Assembly (NCBI GenBank): GCA_964036045.1 | Contig: OZ038378.1 | Span: forward strand, 183,670,944 to 183,734,943 | Origin: Eutreptiella sp. 'Long Island Sound 2002' | Lineage: Eukaryota; Euglenozoa; Euglenophyceae; Eutreptiales; Eutreptiaceae | Length of the DNA: 64,000 bases | Direction: 5' to 3' | In this document: one piece after another, positions 40,299 through 49,439 of the stretch | Layout: each line of letters begins with the position of its first letter | Position numbering within the stretch: position 1 is the first letter of the stretch | Notes under the pieces: model-generated | What the model saw: only the letters and a program-made list of their open reading frames with translations | The model's database searches: none | Told to the model about the DNA's origin: nothing | Program-made: the position numbers and the translations under genes

Positions 40299-43200
40299 CA
40301 CCCGCAAAGTCCCCCACGCCGAGCACAGCGGCGTCTCCATGTGGTCTGGCAAGGTGCTCTCCATCACAGTGACGACACCCGTACCCGCTGCTTCCTCTGT
40401 CGATTGGCCTTGCAGCCAAGTACTTCCCACGCCACCCGAACGTAACGCCAACGGCATTCGTCCATCGTTCTGCGCATCTCCGAGTGGACTTTTTTTGTTG
40501 GCCGAATCGCCGGAGGGGCATCCGTTTGAGTGGCGCCTGGCACACCGCTTTGGGGGTTGATGTGGGTTGGGTTGCCCGAGGCGGTTCGTGGTCTGTGCCT
40601 ATCGGACGAGTCCTGCCAGTGAACGGACAATTAACCGAGACGATGCCTTGAATGCATGTCCGCTTTGTGTGCACGGATGGATCACACGGGTGGAGGGCCC
40701 CTGCCATCCCTTTTGGGACCTCAAGCTGCAGGGGCCTCCGCAATAGCTAAGCCAAAGAAGAACTACTGCTTAAGATCAGCGAAGGCTGTCGCAGTGACAA
40801 CTCATTGACACCTCAGAGGAAACCATCACCTTGGGCTTTACACGTGAATGCCGTGACAGCAGGGAGCGGCTGCACGGTGCGCCCTGTGCGCAGGGCAACA
40901 GCAACGCCACACGTGTGCTGCTGTACTCCGGAGACACGCCCGTATGCAATTTATGGTGCAAGTCGCGAAATAGCGCTGTATTGCTGATTCGGACAAGGTT
41001 GCCGATGGCAGAGCGCATCGTGCACGCCCAGTGCAGCTGCTCTCTCACTGAAACAAAAACTGTTGCGATCCAAAGAGAAATGTGAGACAGAATGTGATGA
41101 AACAGTGCTGCGCTAGGGATGTCTTTCGTGCTGAACTGCTACAGCAACCCCGGGTGCTCTCCCGCTCTGATGTACGTTGCCGAGTCTCTCTCGAAAGCAA
41201 TCCTGACACGGGTGTGGCAGGTACAGAAAAAAAACCGCGCGAATTCCTGGCAACCCTCTGCCTTCGCATGCATCTGGCAACCCAAGCCGTGCCTCTTTGC
41301 GTGCCTCCGAAAATATTGTGGTGCTGGGCTCATGTGTTGCAATGGGATTTGGCATCACTCATCATGTCTGCCCGACCCGCAGCCTCTTCTAAGCCCCTTG
41401 CGGTTTGGTATTTTGGTGTCCTGTAGTTGATTTCTGATGTGAGATATCTGTAGCTCGCGTTGTGCCTGTTTCATCTTGGATGCATCATGGCGAACAGGGA
41501 GCATGCGTACGGTCCTGCTCTGCGGGATATGCTGCTGGTTTGATGTCGGGTCACTGTCATTGGCAAGGGTCATCATCCCAGTCATTTCCAAGTGCAGTGG
41601 AGATGGTTCCCGTGAGGGGAGAGGCCCGGATTCACCTTGAAACTAGCATGGGAGAGAGGTTGGTGCTGCTCAGCAGGAGGGCCCTTTTAAAGGAGCTTTC
41701 GTTGATGTGGTCTGGAGATGTTTGCATTAGTATTTGGACAGGGGCATGAAAGGGATGGTCATCGACCCGCAGGCAGTCCGGGGGGGGGGGGGCTCAATTC
41801 AGCCCCAAGCGCTTGGGGAGGGTGTGTGCTAGGGGATCAATTGACGGGGGCATTGGTCAGTCACTGGGTGCTCCGCAGCCAGAAGAACGAAGAAGAACGA
41901 AAGATAGCGCAACTCATACCACTTGCACAGTGAGCGAGCAGCCCAAAGGGCATGTTGCTCAGCACCAACTGCCCACAGTCTGCAGACCAGGACGTTTATC
42001 AATGCACAAGTGTTTTGTTGTTTTTTGGGGCGAAAAAGACCTCCAGCATTGGCGACGCTCCAACCGCCGTGGGTTGGCTTTCAAGTGTCCTCCATTTGTG
42101 TGCGTAATTGATCCGACAAAGACCGTATTGGGGCGGCAATGCGGACGGTCGGAGGACTCAGACACAGCACACAGCCCCATACTGCAGACATTGCACGCAT
42201 ACCACACGAAGACCATGCCCCTGGTTGTGCACTGACCCAAACGAACCCCAAAGAAATGACTCTGCACTTAACCCATCCCTCGGTCTGGGACCTGACTGCA
42301 TGGCCAAGAAGAAGCATTTGCAACCCGAGCCATAGCTGAAATTTTCAACACTCGCGTTCCCCACTTGGTCGCAATACCAAATTCTGGGAAGGTGTAAGGA
42401 TCAACGGCAGGTGCAGGCGCTTATCCGAGCACTGAGCAGTTAATCGTAATAGGGTTACAGTCAGCCTCAGGGTCCTAACCTCCCGAACCCTGATCTGAAC
42501 CCTGGCAATGACCCTGACCCTCACCCTAAGGACCTAATTCTAACCCTAACCGTACGGAAATTTGTGTCACAGTGGATCTGAGGAGCTGACCCCAAGCCTG
42601 AATGGTATCCAGCCCCGTCCTCTTCGAACCCCTCGCCTCACTCTGCCTCCCTACCGCCCTCGGATGGCCGGCCTTCGGCCCCAGCCAGTACTCCACCCCA
42701 AAGGGCCTCAGCCAACATCTACTGTGGAGGCAAGTAACATGTCAAACCGAGGTGCCATCATCCCCTTGGACGGGGGTTTTAGCCACATTGCACGCCGGTT
42801 CTACACCCCGACCCTGTTTTGCCGCTGTAGCGCTCCACAGATGGGACTGCAGCACAGCAGGTAAAACTGTGAAAAGGAATTTCCTTGAACAACTGCATGA
42901 TATTCAATAAAAGTCATGACGACAGGAAAGTTTGAAAGCCACTTTGTGTAGTTGTGCATTGAGCTTTATGTTGATATGCTGTGTTGGTTCACATTTGAGT
43001 GGGACTACAATAGGGTGTTGTTGATACAGTGGTTTGGGTTTGGGTGGCCATCTGCAGACATGGTGGCGCGGGGCTTCGCCTAAGCAGGTATGCTGTGAGC
43101 CGGATCTGAGACCGAGGCGGTCATGTTGGGACAATGAAGGTCGCAGGAGGAGGAGTGCTATGCCTCCAATCTGACACTTAGGGACAACTTTGTAAATATC

Positions 43201-43500
43201 ACAGCGGGAATAGGTATGCAGGTATATTGAGATTAGATTTGAATTGGTTGTTGTGATTTTCCACCATTTGGCCCATTAATCATGCCCCATGGCATGAAGC
43301 GCATCCCCGTTAGGATCATTTTCAGTGGCCTGTACAACACCTTTGGCCAACAGAGCTGCCTTGACACAAAATATGAACTTTGTGCATCTCAAAACCGAGG
43401 TATCAGGAAGCACACATGGCACACAGTAGAACGAATTGAAAAACACACCACCAAAATCAACGGTGCAAAAATTGACGGAACCAACGCCTAGTGTTGCTTG
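40299..43500. other. Intergenic stretch without recognised genes
   Basis: Short ORFs on both strands show no domain. There is a G13 run near 41780 and a telomere-like tract near 42455-42561. The part at 42860-43490 is AT-richer and unassigned. Confidence 0.6.
42455..42561 (+). repeat. Degenerate interstitial telomere-like tract
   Basis: Repeated CCCTRA/CCCTGA words with drift (GAACCCTGA, GACCCTGACCCTCACCCTAAGG) end in CTAACCCTAACC. The pattern recalls (CCCTAA)n telomeric DNA that has decayed in place, or was added during break repair. Confidence 0.55.
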
Positions 43501-43521
43501 GACATAGGCATTTCTTTGACA

Positions 43522-43741
43522 AGGGGGGGTTGGGTTGGGTTGGGTCAAGGCCTCGCATGGTCGCCAACCCACGGTCCGCACCGCCTTCCCTGCAGGACCC
43601 GACTGGGCGGCCGTACCCGGGTGTCCGGTCACAAGGCCTACCAGACTGTTGACCGCCCCCAGACCCTGCGGTGGCGCTCGCGGGCGGGAGATGCCGCCGT
43701 GCCTGTGTGTATGTGCCCTTGTGTGTCGGGGGGGGGGGGGG
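43522..43741 (+). repeat. Dispersed ~215 bp repeat, copy B
   Basis: GGGTTGGGTTGGGT start, CAGACTGTTGACC middle, then GGGAGATGCCGCCGTGCCTG, TGTGTGTCGG and G13. The same landmark order is found in copies A and C; this copy is the most diverged of the three. Confidence 0.65.
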
Positions 43742-44270
43742 TGGCACACCTGCCTGCTCCATTGTTGTTCGGCGTTGGTGCACATGGCGCGGGGAAGCGT
43801 GTGCCTGTGCTCCAGGCCCCGGCAAGGAGGCTAGAGAGCCTGACGTTGAGCCCGCCGGGGGAGATGTGGGCCTGGGCTCGCAACCTCCACGTCACAAGGA
43901 CAAGCTACCCAATCGCTCCACGACTGCCTGTTGGCACGGGAAGGCGGCGGTACGTGGCGTGACTGGGGTCAGACCCGCACTCCTTGACTGCCTTCAGCAC
44001 AGGTGGTGCTGCCACGTGGGCTGGGTCTGGCTCCCCACGGCCAAGTGGTGGAGGGGCCCAGGGCGCAGAGTGCTTCCCTGCCCTGGGTGCCACCAGTGCT
44101 AGCTGCACAGGCTGCGGCGCTACAGCCCGCGTAGATGAGGGGGGCCAGAGGACACCACACCCCAATGGCCTCTCCGTTGGACAAGGGGGTGGGGGGGGGC
44201 ACCCCAAGTCAGGGGGATTAACAAGCAGGCCGCATGGTGGAAGTACCACAAGGGGCGTTCTGGGGGTTGA

Positions 44271-44654
44271 GCCTTGGAGGGACGGTGCCAGCACACAAAG
44301 CAGACATTGCCCCGCCACCAGCCGGAGCAGTCAAGGGAAGACAGCGAAGTGGTCCGCAGATATGTCCAGCAAATGAGACAGGGGACGGGACCACAATCGT
44401 ACGGAGGTTGGCCCGAAATTGTGATCTTTACGCAATTGGAAGGGGTGCACATTGGTGTGTACACAAGGGACAAAATGGCACGGAAAAGCCCATTGTACAA
44501 GGCGCAGGAGGCGGGGTTGCCCACGGCCACCAAGAAAGTGATGTTGCGGTGGGGTGAGACAGCACGTGGAGCACCCCATTTTTGGGATACCCTACTGCCG
44601 GGGGTGGCATCGCAATTGCGCCAGGCAGCAGGCCGGCGTAAAGTGATGAGATAG
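44271..44654 (+). CDS. OTU-like cysteine protease domain, C-terminal two thirds
   Basis: The frame is open from 44271 to a TAG at 44652-44654. It reads SREDSEVVRRYVQQM, then YGGWPEIVIFTQLEGVHIGVYT, then VMLRWGETARGAPHFWDTLLPG. These fit the second half of an OTU domain: helix, WGG.(P)E(I/L)..L….I.V(Y), and the final HY(D)xLxP motif that supplies the catalytic His (here HFW, His at 44577). A possible nucleophile EGRC lies at 44277-44288, but it fits poorly to DGxC-x-F, so the true N-terminal part may be in another frame upstream. OTU proteases cleave ubiquitin or viral polyproteins. The same frame continues after the TAG into a second OTU-like start. Confidence 0.4.
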   Translation, partial: ALEGRCQHTKQTLPRHQPEQSREDSEVVRRYVQQMRQGTGPQSYGGWPEIVIFTQLEGVHIGVYTRDKMARKSPLYKAQEAGLPTATKKVMLRWGETARGAPHFWDTLLPGVASQLRQAAGRRKVMR

Positions 44655-45254
44655 GGCACAGGGCAGTTAGAAGATGAGCTCCCGGAGACGGCGACGATCT
44701 TTGAGACGCCACTAGATGGATTGTGCCTATTCCACGCTCTGGCGAGAGTGTGGAACGAAATGCACCCACAAGAGACGCGACAGACGGGCCAAGGGATGAA
44801 GCGCAATTTGCTGGAAAAGATGGAGGACACCCCAAACCGGACAATGGAGGGACAGACACTTGCGCAGATTATCAAAGAGGATGGGTGGGCAGAAGCACAA
44901 GAGGAGGGCCAAAGGCAAGGGACACAGCAAACTCAGCAAACACCGGAGACGACACAAAAAGACGGCAACACAAGGCGATGCAATGCGAAATTATGCAGTG
45001 CACCAAGGGCACAACCACGATACACATGTCATGGGTGTGGCACATGGAACCGCAGGCAGTGCGCGCTGCCGGGCGGAGATGGAGGACAATTAGGAGTGTG
45101 GTTGTGTGTGCAATGCCGCATGTGGAAGGCGGACTTTATGTCAGTGGGGACAGTGCCGGGAAAAGGACGTGTGGAGTGCCTAGTCTGTGGAGACGACGTG
45201 AAGACCGCTGGGAAGTACTGCGCAACGCCAAACAATGTATCTGTGGGGGCATAG
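44655..45254 (+). CDS. DGLC OTU-like N-half plus PHD-like zinc finger
   Basis: In frame with the previous ORF after one TAG. LDGLCLFHALARVW (Asp 44715, Cys 44724) is a good match to the OTU nucleophile motif DGNCLFRAL. It is followed by a helix and IIKEDGWAEAQ, which resembles the region before WGG. Then comes a Gln/Thr-rich linker and a zinc finger YTCHGCGTWNRRQCA…WLCVQC. This is PHD-like (C-x2-C, W, C and a final W-x-C-x2-C) but lacks the usual His. A second finger begins ECLVCGDDVKTAGKYC and continues in frame 2 after about 45225. No catalytic His follows in this half, so the two halves might form one permuted domain or be two broken copies. Confidence 0.45.
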   Translation, partial: GTGQLEDELPETATIFETPLDGLCLFHALARVWNEMHPQETRQTGQGMKRNLLEKMEDTPNRTMEGQTLAQIIKEDGWAEAQEEGQRQGTQQTQQTPETTQKDGNTRRCNAKLCSAPRAQPRYTCHGCGTWNRRQCALPGGDGGQLGVWLCVQCRMWKADFMSVGTVPGKGRVECLVCGDDVKTAGKYCATPNNVSVGA

Positions 45255-45727
45255 TGCATAGTAGGTGCGTCAATGAAAACACAGGGGCATTGTGTGAGTG
45301 CAACCTCCCGCAGGTGCTTGTACACAGGTTCCAAAAGTGGCAGAAGAGCCAGGACCACGCCACCGGACAACGAAGGGCAGCAATAGTGAAACAGAAACAG
45401 GAGCAAGTGGCGGCCCAAGACAAGTGGCAGCCAGGAACAAAAGTTTGGCGCACAGGGCTGCGGAGGGCAGAACTGAATGGAGCAGATGGGAGTGTCCAAG
45501 GGGAGGAGAATGGCCGGGTTCTAGAGCAACTGGACCACCAAAAGGGAGGCAGAACAATGGCAATCCCCCACGACCACTTGAGCGGCCTGCCCCTAGGTAA
45601 TGGCAATAGTAGGGCAGTCAGGAGCAAGCTAGTAGCCCGCAAACAAGGAGAGCAAGAGCACAAAGGCATGACAGAGCGCCAGTCACGCCACCTGCAGCAA
45701 CCCCCCACGTGGAGGCGGCCGTGTTAA
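45226..45727 (+). CDS. Continuation with RING/PHD-like finger and basic tail (shifted frame)
   Basis: Frame 2 reads QCICGGIVHSRCVNENTGALCEC, a C-x-C…(V)H-x2-C…C-x-C arrangement that naturally follows ECLVCGDDVKTAGKYC in frame 0, so a shift lies at about 45225-45240. The rest (about 140 residues) is Gln/Lys/Arg-rich with KQKQEQVAAQDKWQ and no further domain. Ends at TAA 45725-45727, overlapping the next ORF by 19 bases. Confidence 0.4.
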
Positions 45728-45942
45728 CATTGGTAGCAGGCGCAGCGGTAGTGGTGGTGGCTAGCATAGGGCACCTTGTGACAGGATCAGCACTGCGTCT
45801 GCAAGGGCTGCAGGTGGAATTCAACGCATGTGAGGCCATGGTGGTGGGGCATGACGGCTTCAGATTGCAAGTGCGCGTAACAAAGGGGCCACAGCACACA
45901 CAAGGGAGGGAAATTGGCGTAAAGAGAGCGAACGTCGTCTGA
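45709..45942 (+). CDS. Small hydrophobic-segment protein
   Basis: A 77-codon frame from a GTG; there is no ATG. Residues ~5-25 (VLTLVAGAAVVVVASIGHLV) form one probable membrane helix, followed by a soluble part FNACEAMVVGHDGFRLQVRV. It overlaps the previous ORF and is followed directly by the region leading to the J-domain ORF. Compact spacing is unlike the host genes. Function unknown. Confidence 0.35.
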   Translation: MEAAVLTLVAGAAVVVVASIGHLVTGSALRLQGLQVEFNACEAMVVGHDGFRLQVRVTKGPQHTQGREIGVKRANVV

Positions 45943-46085
45943 GTGGAGAGGCCAACAACAAACATGGCCCCCCAGCCACAGCCCCCGCACAAGCCCCAGC
46001 CGGTGGGGGCCAACCAACCAACAGTCCCACACACCGTTGATCCCCAACAGTCCCACACACCGGAGGACAAGACCCAGTCGCGGAC

Positions 46086-46385
46086 ATGCCAGACACACTG
46101 CCACGGAACTGGTACCAAGTGCTCGGAGTGCGGTACCCTAGGGCCACAACAGAGGAAATAAAGCGGGCATACAAGCAGCTCGGTGTCAAGCTACACCCAA
46201 ACAAAAACGCGCACTACAAGGAGAAGGCTGAGGGACTATTCAAACAAATAGGGAAGGCAAAGGACGGACTGCGAGACACAGTGGCCCGAAGACGGCATGA
46301 CGCCGACATACAAAGAGGGGACAGGCGCCAACAACGGGAGGTACGCCACTGCAATAGGGGAGCTGCGACACACGACCCCGGATAG
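46086..46385 (+). CDS. J-domain protein with HPN instead of HPD
   Basis: From the ATG at 46086 the protein reads PRNWYQVLGV, then TTEEIKRAYKQLGVKLHPNKN, AEGLFKQIGKAKDGLRDTVARRRHD and a basic tail, 99 residues in all. This follows helices I-IV of the DnaJ J-domain (YxxLGV, eIkkAYr.la..(H)HPDKn, F..i.eAy..L.D...R..YD). The catalytic HPD loop is HPN (cac cca aac at 46194-46202). The Asp is needed to stimulate Hsp70 ATPase in known J-proteins, so this may be a non-stimulating J-like protein or a decayed one. The frame is open upstream (DPVAD before the Met), so the start could be earlier. No Cys-rich or C-terminal DnaJ domain follows. Confidence 0.7.
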   Translation: MPDTLPRNWYQVLGVRYPRATTEEIKRAYKQLGVKLHPNKNAHYKEKAEGLFKQIGKAKDGLRDTVARRRHDADIQRGDRRQQREVRHCNRGAATHDPG

Positions 46386-46421
46386 GAGGGCAGAAGGCCG
46401 AGGGAACCAAACACGCTGATA

Positions 46422-46667
46422 ATGCAACAACGCTTTGCATACGTGACCGTGGACTTCATGGAAGCACAATACACAAGTATAGTACGGGCCCGCGAGTGGC
46501 AACTAGCCTGCACGCCGTTGCCCAACGTGACCAGGGGTGAGGTGTGGTATCTCATATGCCCAGGACTCACGATGCCGGTGGTCCGGGTGCACATCGTGGC
46601 CGTTGGTGTGTATACCCCACAGTGTAGCTGCCACCCACATGGGTTGTGCTACACACATGGAGATTGA
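46422..46667 (+). CDS. Short unknown ORF, possibly extended past an in-frame TGA
   Basis: An ATG ORF of 81 codons: MQQRFAYVTVDFMEAQ…, with a Cys/His-rich end (CSCHPHGLCYTHGD). After the TGA at 46665-46667 the same frame stays open for 40 codons (RPVVHIDGDLPGENILVSHPGRLPP…) to a TGA near 46790. This looks protein-like, so a nonsense mutation or readthrough is possible. No family recognised. Confidence 0.35.
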   Translation: MQQRFAYVTVDFMEAQYTSIVRAREWQLACTPLPNVTRGEVWYLICPGLTMPVVRVHIVAVGVYTPQCSCHPHGLCYTHGD

Positions 46668-46944
46668 CGACCGGTTGTGCACATAGACGGGGACCTACCA
46701 GGAGAGAACATCCTGGTCTCACACCCGGGCAGATTGCCGCCCACTAATCGCCGAGCGCAGTTAGTCGCGGCAGCCTCCCGGAGGCGTTGAGGGGTTCAGC
46801 ACAACACCCAGGCACACAGATCCGACAGAATGCAGCACAGTGCAGTGCAACGCACATTAGAATAGCACGGGGCAACACGACACCCAAGCACACAGAGCTG
46901 ACAGAGGCGCACAAAGGAGATTAGCACACAAACCTCTTCCCGGG

Positions 46945-47740
46945 GGCTCGGATTCGGCCCCGCCAATGGGTGGGCGGCCCTATCCAAGCACTTCGGAGGT
47001 TACCCGGATCCAGCCCCGACGGGAAGAGTGGCCCTGCCCGGGTAGCCGCGGCCGCCACGACTCATGGAGGCAGCGCAGCACACAACGCAGCGCAGCACGC
47101 CAGAGCTAGCAGAGGCACACGGCGAAACTTGCCAGCACACGAAAGCATGCAGCACACAGTATAGCAGAACAAAGCAAAGCAGTGTACCACAACAATGGCG
47201 GCGGACAGCCACACCACCTGCCGCAAGCACCAACACCAGCCCAACACCCAACGCCCAGGTTGGGGGCCAGACCCACCACACGGGCACTTCACCCATGCAC
47301 AGCCACCGCCGCCCGCAAACAAGGCACGCGCGCAAGCCTCAAAGGCAAGCCCCAGGGCTCGGAGTCGGCCCCGCCAATGAGTGGGCGGCCCTATCCAAGC
47401 GCTTCGGAGGTTACCCGAACTCGGCCGGGGAGCAACCCTGCCCGGGTAGCCACGGCCGCCACACCTCACAGAGGCAGCGTAGCGCACAACACGGAGACCG
47501 CATAGCACACAACGCAGCGCACCGGACCAAAGCCGGTAGAGGCACACAATGAAACGCGCCGGCACATAGTAGAGCAGAGCAAAGCAAAGCAAAGTGTACC
47601 GCAACAACAGCGACGGACAGCCACACCACCCGCCGCGAGCACCAACGCCAGCCCAACACCCAACACCTAGGGGGGGGGGGAGACCCACCACACGGGCACT
47701 TCACCCATGCACAGCCACCGCCGCCCACAAACAAGGCACA
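46945..47740 (+). repeat. Tandem duplication, unit about 411 bp
   Basis: The unit starting GGCTCGGATTCGGCCCCGCC at 46945 recurs at 47356. Landmarks repeat in order: TGGGCGGCCCTATCCAAGC, CTTCGGAGGTTACCCG, GCCCTGCCCGGGTAGCC, AGAGGCACAC, GACAGCCACACCAC, CACACGGGCACTTCACCC and CAAACAAGGCAC. The second copy is slightly shorter, and a partial, more diverged copy of the AGCACACA-rich part lies at about 46797-46930. Overlapping ORFs differ between the copies, so it is probably not coding. Confidence 0.85.
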
Positions 47741-48088
47741 CACGTGGAGCATCACCAAGGGCCCACGACCCCACGCCCCAACGCCAACACGGCGCCCACC
47801 ACACACGCAACAACCAAGGCCACACTTACACACAACATAGAAGGGATGCTTCCCTGATGCACTCCCGGGAGCCATCACCATCCCGACCACACCGGGAGGA
47901 GAAGGCAACCCAAACCTAAGTAAGGGGGTCGCCCATGCGGGGGGCAGCCGGCTACGCGGTTTTCCATTGGGCAGCGGCCTAAAACATGTACAGCCCGCAA
48001 GTAGCTAAGTTCTGTCACCAGGGCCTAGTGCGGGGGCCTTGGGCACGCTTATGAGACACAGCGTGCAAACCATTGGTGGTCACTGCAC

Positions 48089-48415
48089 ATGACCAACCAG
48101 GGGGTGGACTCACACGAGTCCCTAACTCCGAGGCGTGGACAGCCCAGAGTGAAGTCCTCAAACGGGGAGCCCCTTAGCAGCCCAAAAAGCAAAAGAGCAA
48201 CAATGCACCACATTTACCCGAGAACAACCCCAACAAACACCAGTGACAAGTCAGTTTGTAGATTTGGAGACATGTGCAAAAGTGCCCGGTGCCCCTGGTA
48301 CCACCCAACTGCAAGTGCGACAACCCGACAGCCACAAGGGGATGCAGGGAGCGACATGCTGCCCCCCCCCCCCCCCCCGGTGCCTCACACCAGCAGCAGT
48401 GAGTGTGCCAGCTAG
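48089..48415 (+). CDS. CCCH zinc-finger protein fragment
   Basis: A 108-codon frame, Ser/Thr/Lys-rich, holds VCRFGDMCKSARCPWYHP at 48254-48307. This is C-x5-C-x4-C-x3-H, the spacing of Nab2/ZC3H14-type CCCH fingers that bind poly(A) or other RNA. C17 (48362-48378) follows, and the stop at 48413 may be the result of a length change in that run. Two further frame-2 segments downstream (to 49435) are separated only by TAG codons at 48413 and 48677. Confidence 0.5.
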   Translation: MTNQGVDSHESLTPRRGQPRVKSSNGEPLSSPKSKRATMHHIYPRTTPTNTSDKSVCRFGDMCKSARCPWYHPTASATTRQPQGDAGSDMLPPPPPPVPHTSSSECAS

Positions 48416-48679
48416 AAAAAGAAAGAGCCCAAAATTGGGAGGAACGCAAGCAGCAAAGCAACTGAGCACAAGGCCGTGAGACGAGCCCCAATAGGACACA
48501 CAACAATACACAACAGAACCATGAGGTGCGAGCACTGCAGCAGCCACCAAATGCGGTGCACGTCGAGCGAGCCATCAGCAAACCCCCCCCCCCTCCCTCA
48601 ACAAGGTGCCCACGTACTCCACAAGGGCGGGAGTTGCGCCCCGCGCGCCGGGAGGTGCCCGCCACGGGGGTGGCAATAG

Positions 48680-49435
48680 GGCCGTGACCAGCCAACCGCG
48701 CACGGGACAGTCCACGTCGTACGGAGATGTGAAATCCTCGTACGGGGGGACAGGCGGGTGGGACAGGAGGAGGTGCGCGACAGGGGCACCCATGAGCGCC
48801 AACAGATAGGGGGAGGAGCAACACAGACACACAGAACGCGGGAGCCACACGAGGAGGGACAAGGGCGAGCACAGCACACAAGGAGGAGGGGCACAGCAAG
48901 GAGAGGCAGGAGAGGCAACCAGAACAGCGGGAACAAGGAACCAAAATGGAGGAGATGGGAGAGCGTGCGCATGGGAGGCAGCGACAACAAAGGGGATGGC
49001 TTGGCCAGCCAGCCCCGTCGCTACCGGGTGCCAGGGCAACCCCTGCTCAACCGGCATCAGTTGGGGGGTGTCTCCCGCAGCCCAGATGGGCTGTTTGCGC
49101 AACAGGAGCGGGAGCCCATCAGGGGCAAACCAGCCATGAGGGGGAAAAGGACATATGGTGGACGGCCGGGACAGCGCGTGGAGGAACAGGGCACCTGGGC
49201 CTCACGCACACAGAAACACAGCAAGGCAGGCTACGGACGGCCTGTGGACAGAGGCGCATGGACAACAAAAACAGTCAAACGACCCCGGCAACAACCAGCA
49301 CATCCTCAATACGCCACTTATTGGGCGCCACTGACGCGCAAATGGCACACCATGCCACATTCAGCACAGCCCCAACACACCAACTACTGGGCTCCGCGAA
49401 CGCGGAAACGACACCAGCAAGAGCACCGGCCGTAG
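48680..49435 (+). CDS. Basic low-complexity C-terminal region with NYWAP-type repeat
   Basis: Frame 2 is open from after a TAG (48677-48679) to a TAG at 49433-49435. The sequence is rich in Arg, Gly, Gln and His. Near the end a motif occurs twice (ATYWAPLTRKW and TNYWAPRTRKR). The two copies differ mostly at third codon positions (tattgggcgcca against tactgggctccg), which argues that this frame was once translated. It may be the C-terminus of the CCCH-finger protein. Before about 48800 frame 0 looks more protein-like, so at least one shift (near C10 at about 48583) is likely. Confidence 0.35.
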   Translation, partial: GRDQPTAHGTVHVVRRCEILVRGDRRVGQEEVRDRGTHERQQIGGGATQTHRTREPHEEGQGRAQHTRRRGTARRGRRGNQNSGNKEPKWRRWESVRMGGSDNKGDGLASQPRRYRVPGQPLLNRHQLGGVSRSPDGLFAQQEREPIRGKPAMRGKRTYGGRPGQRVEEQGTWASRTQKHSKAGYGRPVDRGAWTTKTVKRPRQQPAHPQYATYWAPLTRKWHTMPHSAQPQHTNYWAPRTRKRHQQEHRP

Positions 49436-49439
49436 CGCC

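Noticed and set aside
44120-44875. Long minus-strand ORF opposite the OTU-like region
   Set aside because: The + strand frames carry recognisable motifs. The minus ORF is rich in Cys/Pro/Trp with no domain and is a shadow.
47062-47691. 209-codon minus-strand ORF over the tandem repeat
   Set aside because: It results from the GC-rich repeat composition, and the two repeat copies do not conserve the frame.
48174-48944. 256-codon minus-strand ORF opposite the CCCH finger
   Set aside because: Low-complexity Cys/Leu/Ser protein without motifs; the + strand CCCH finger explains the region.
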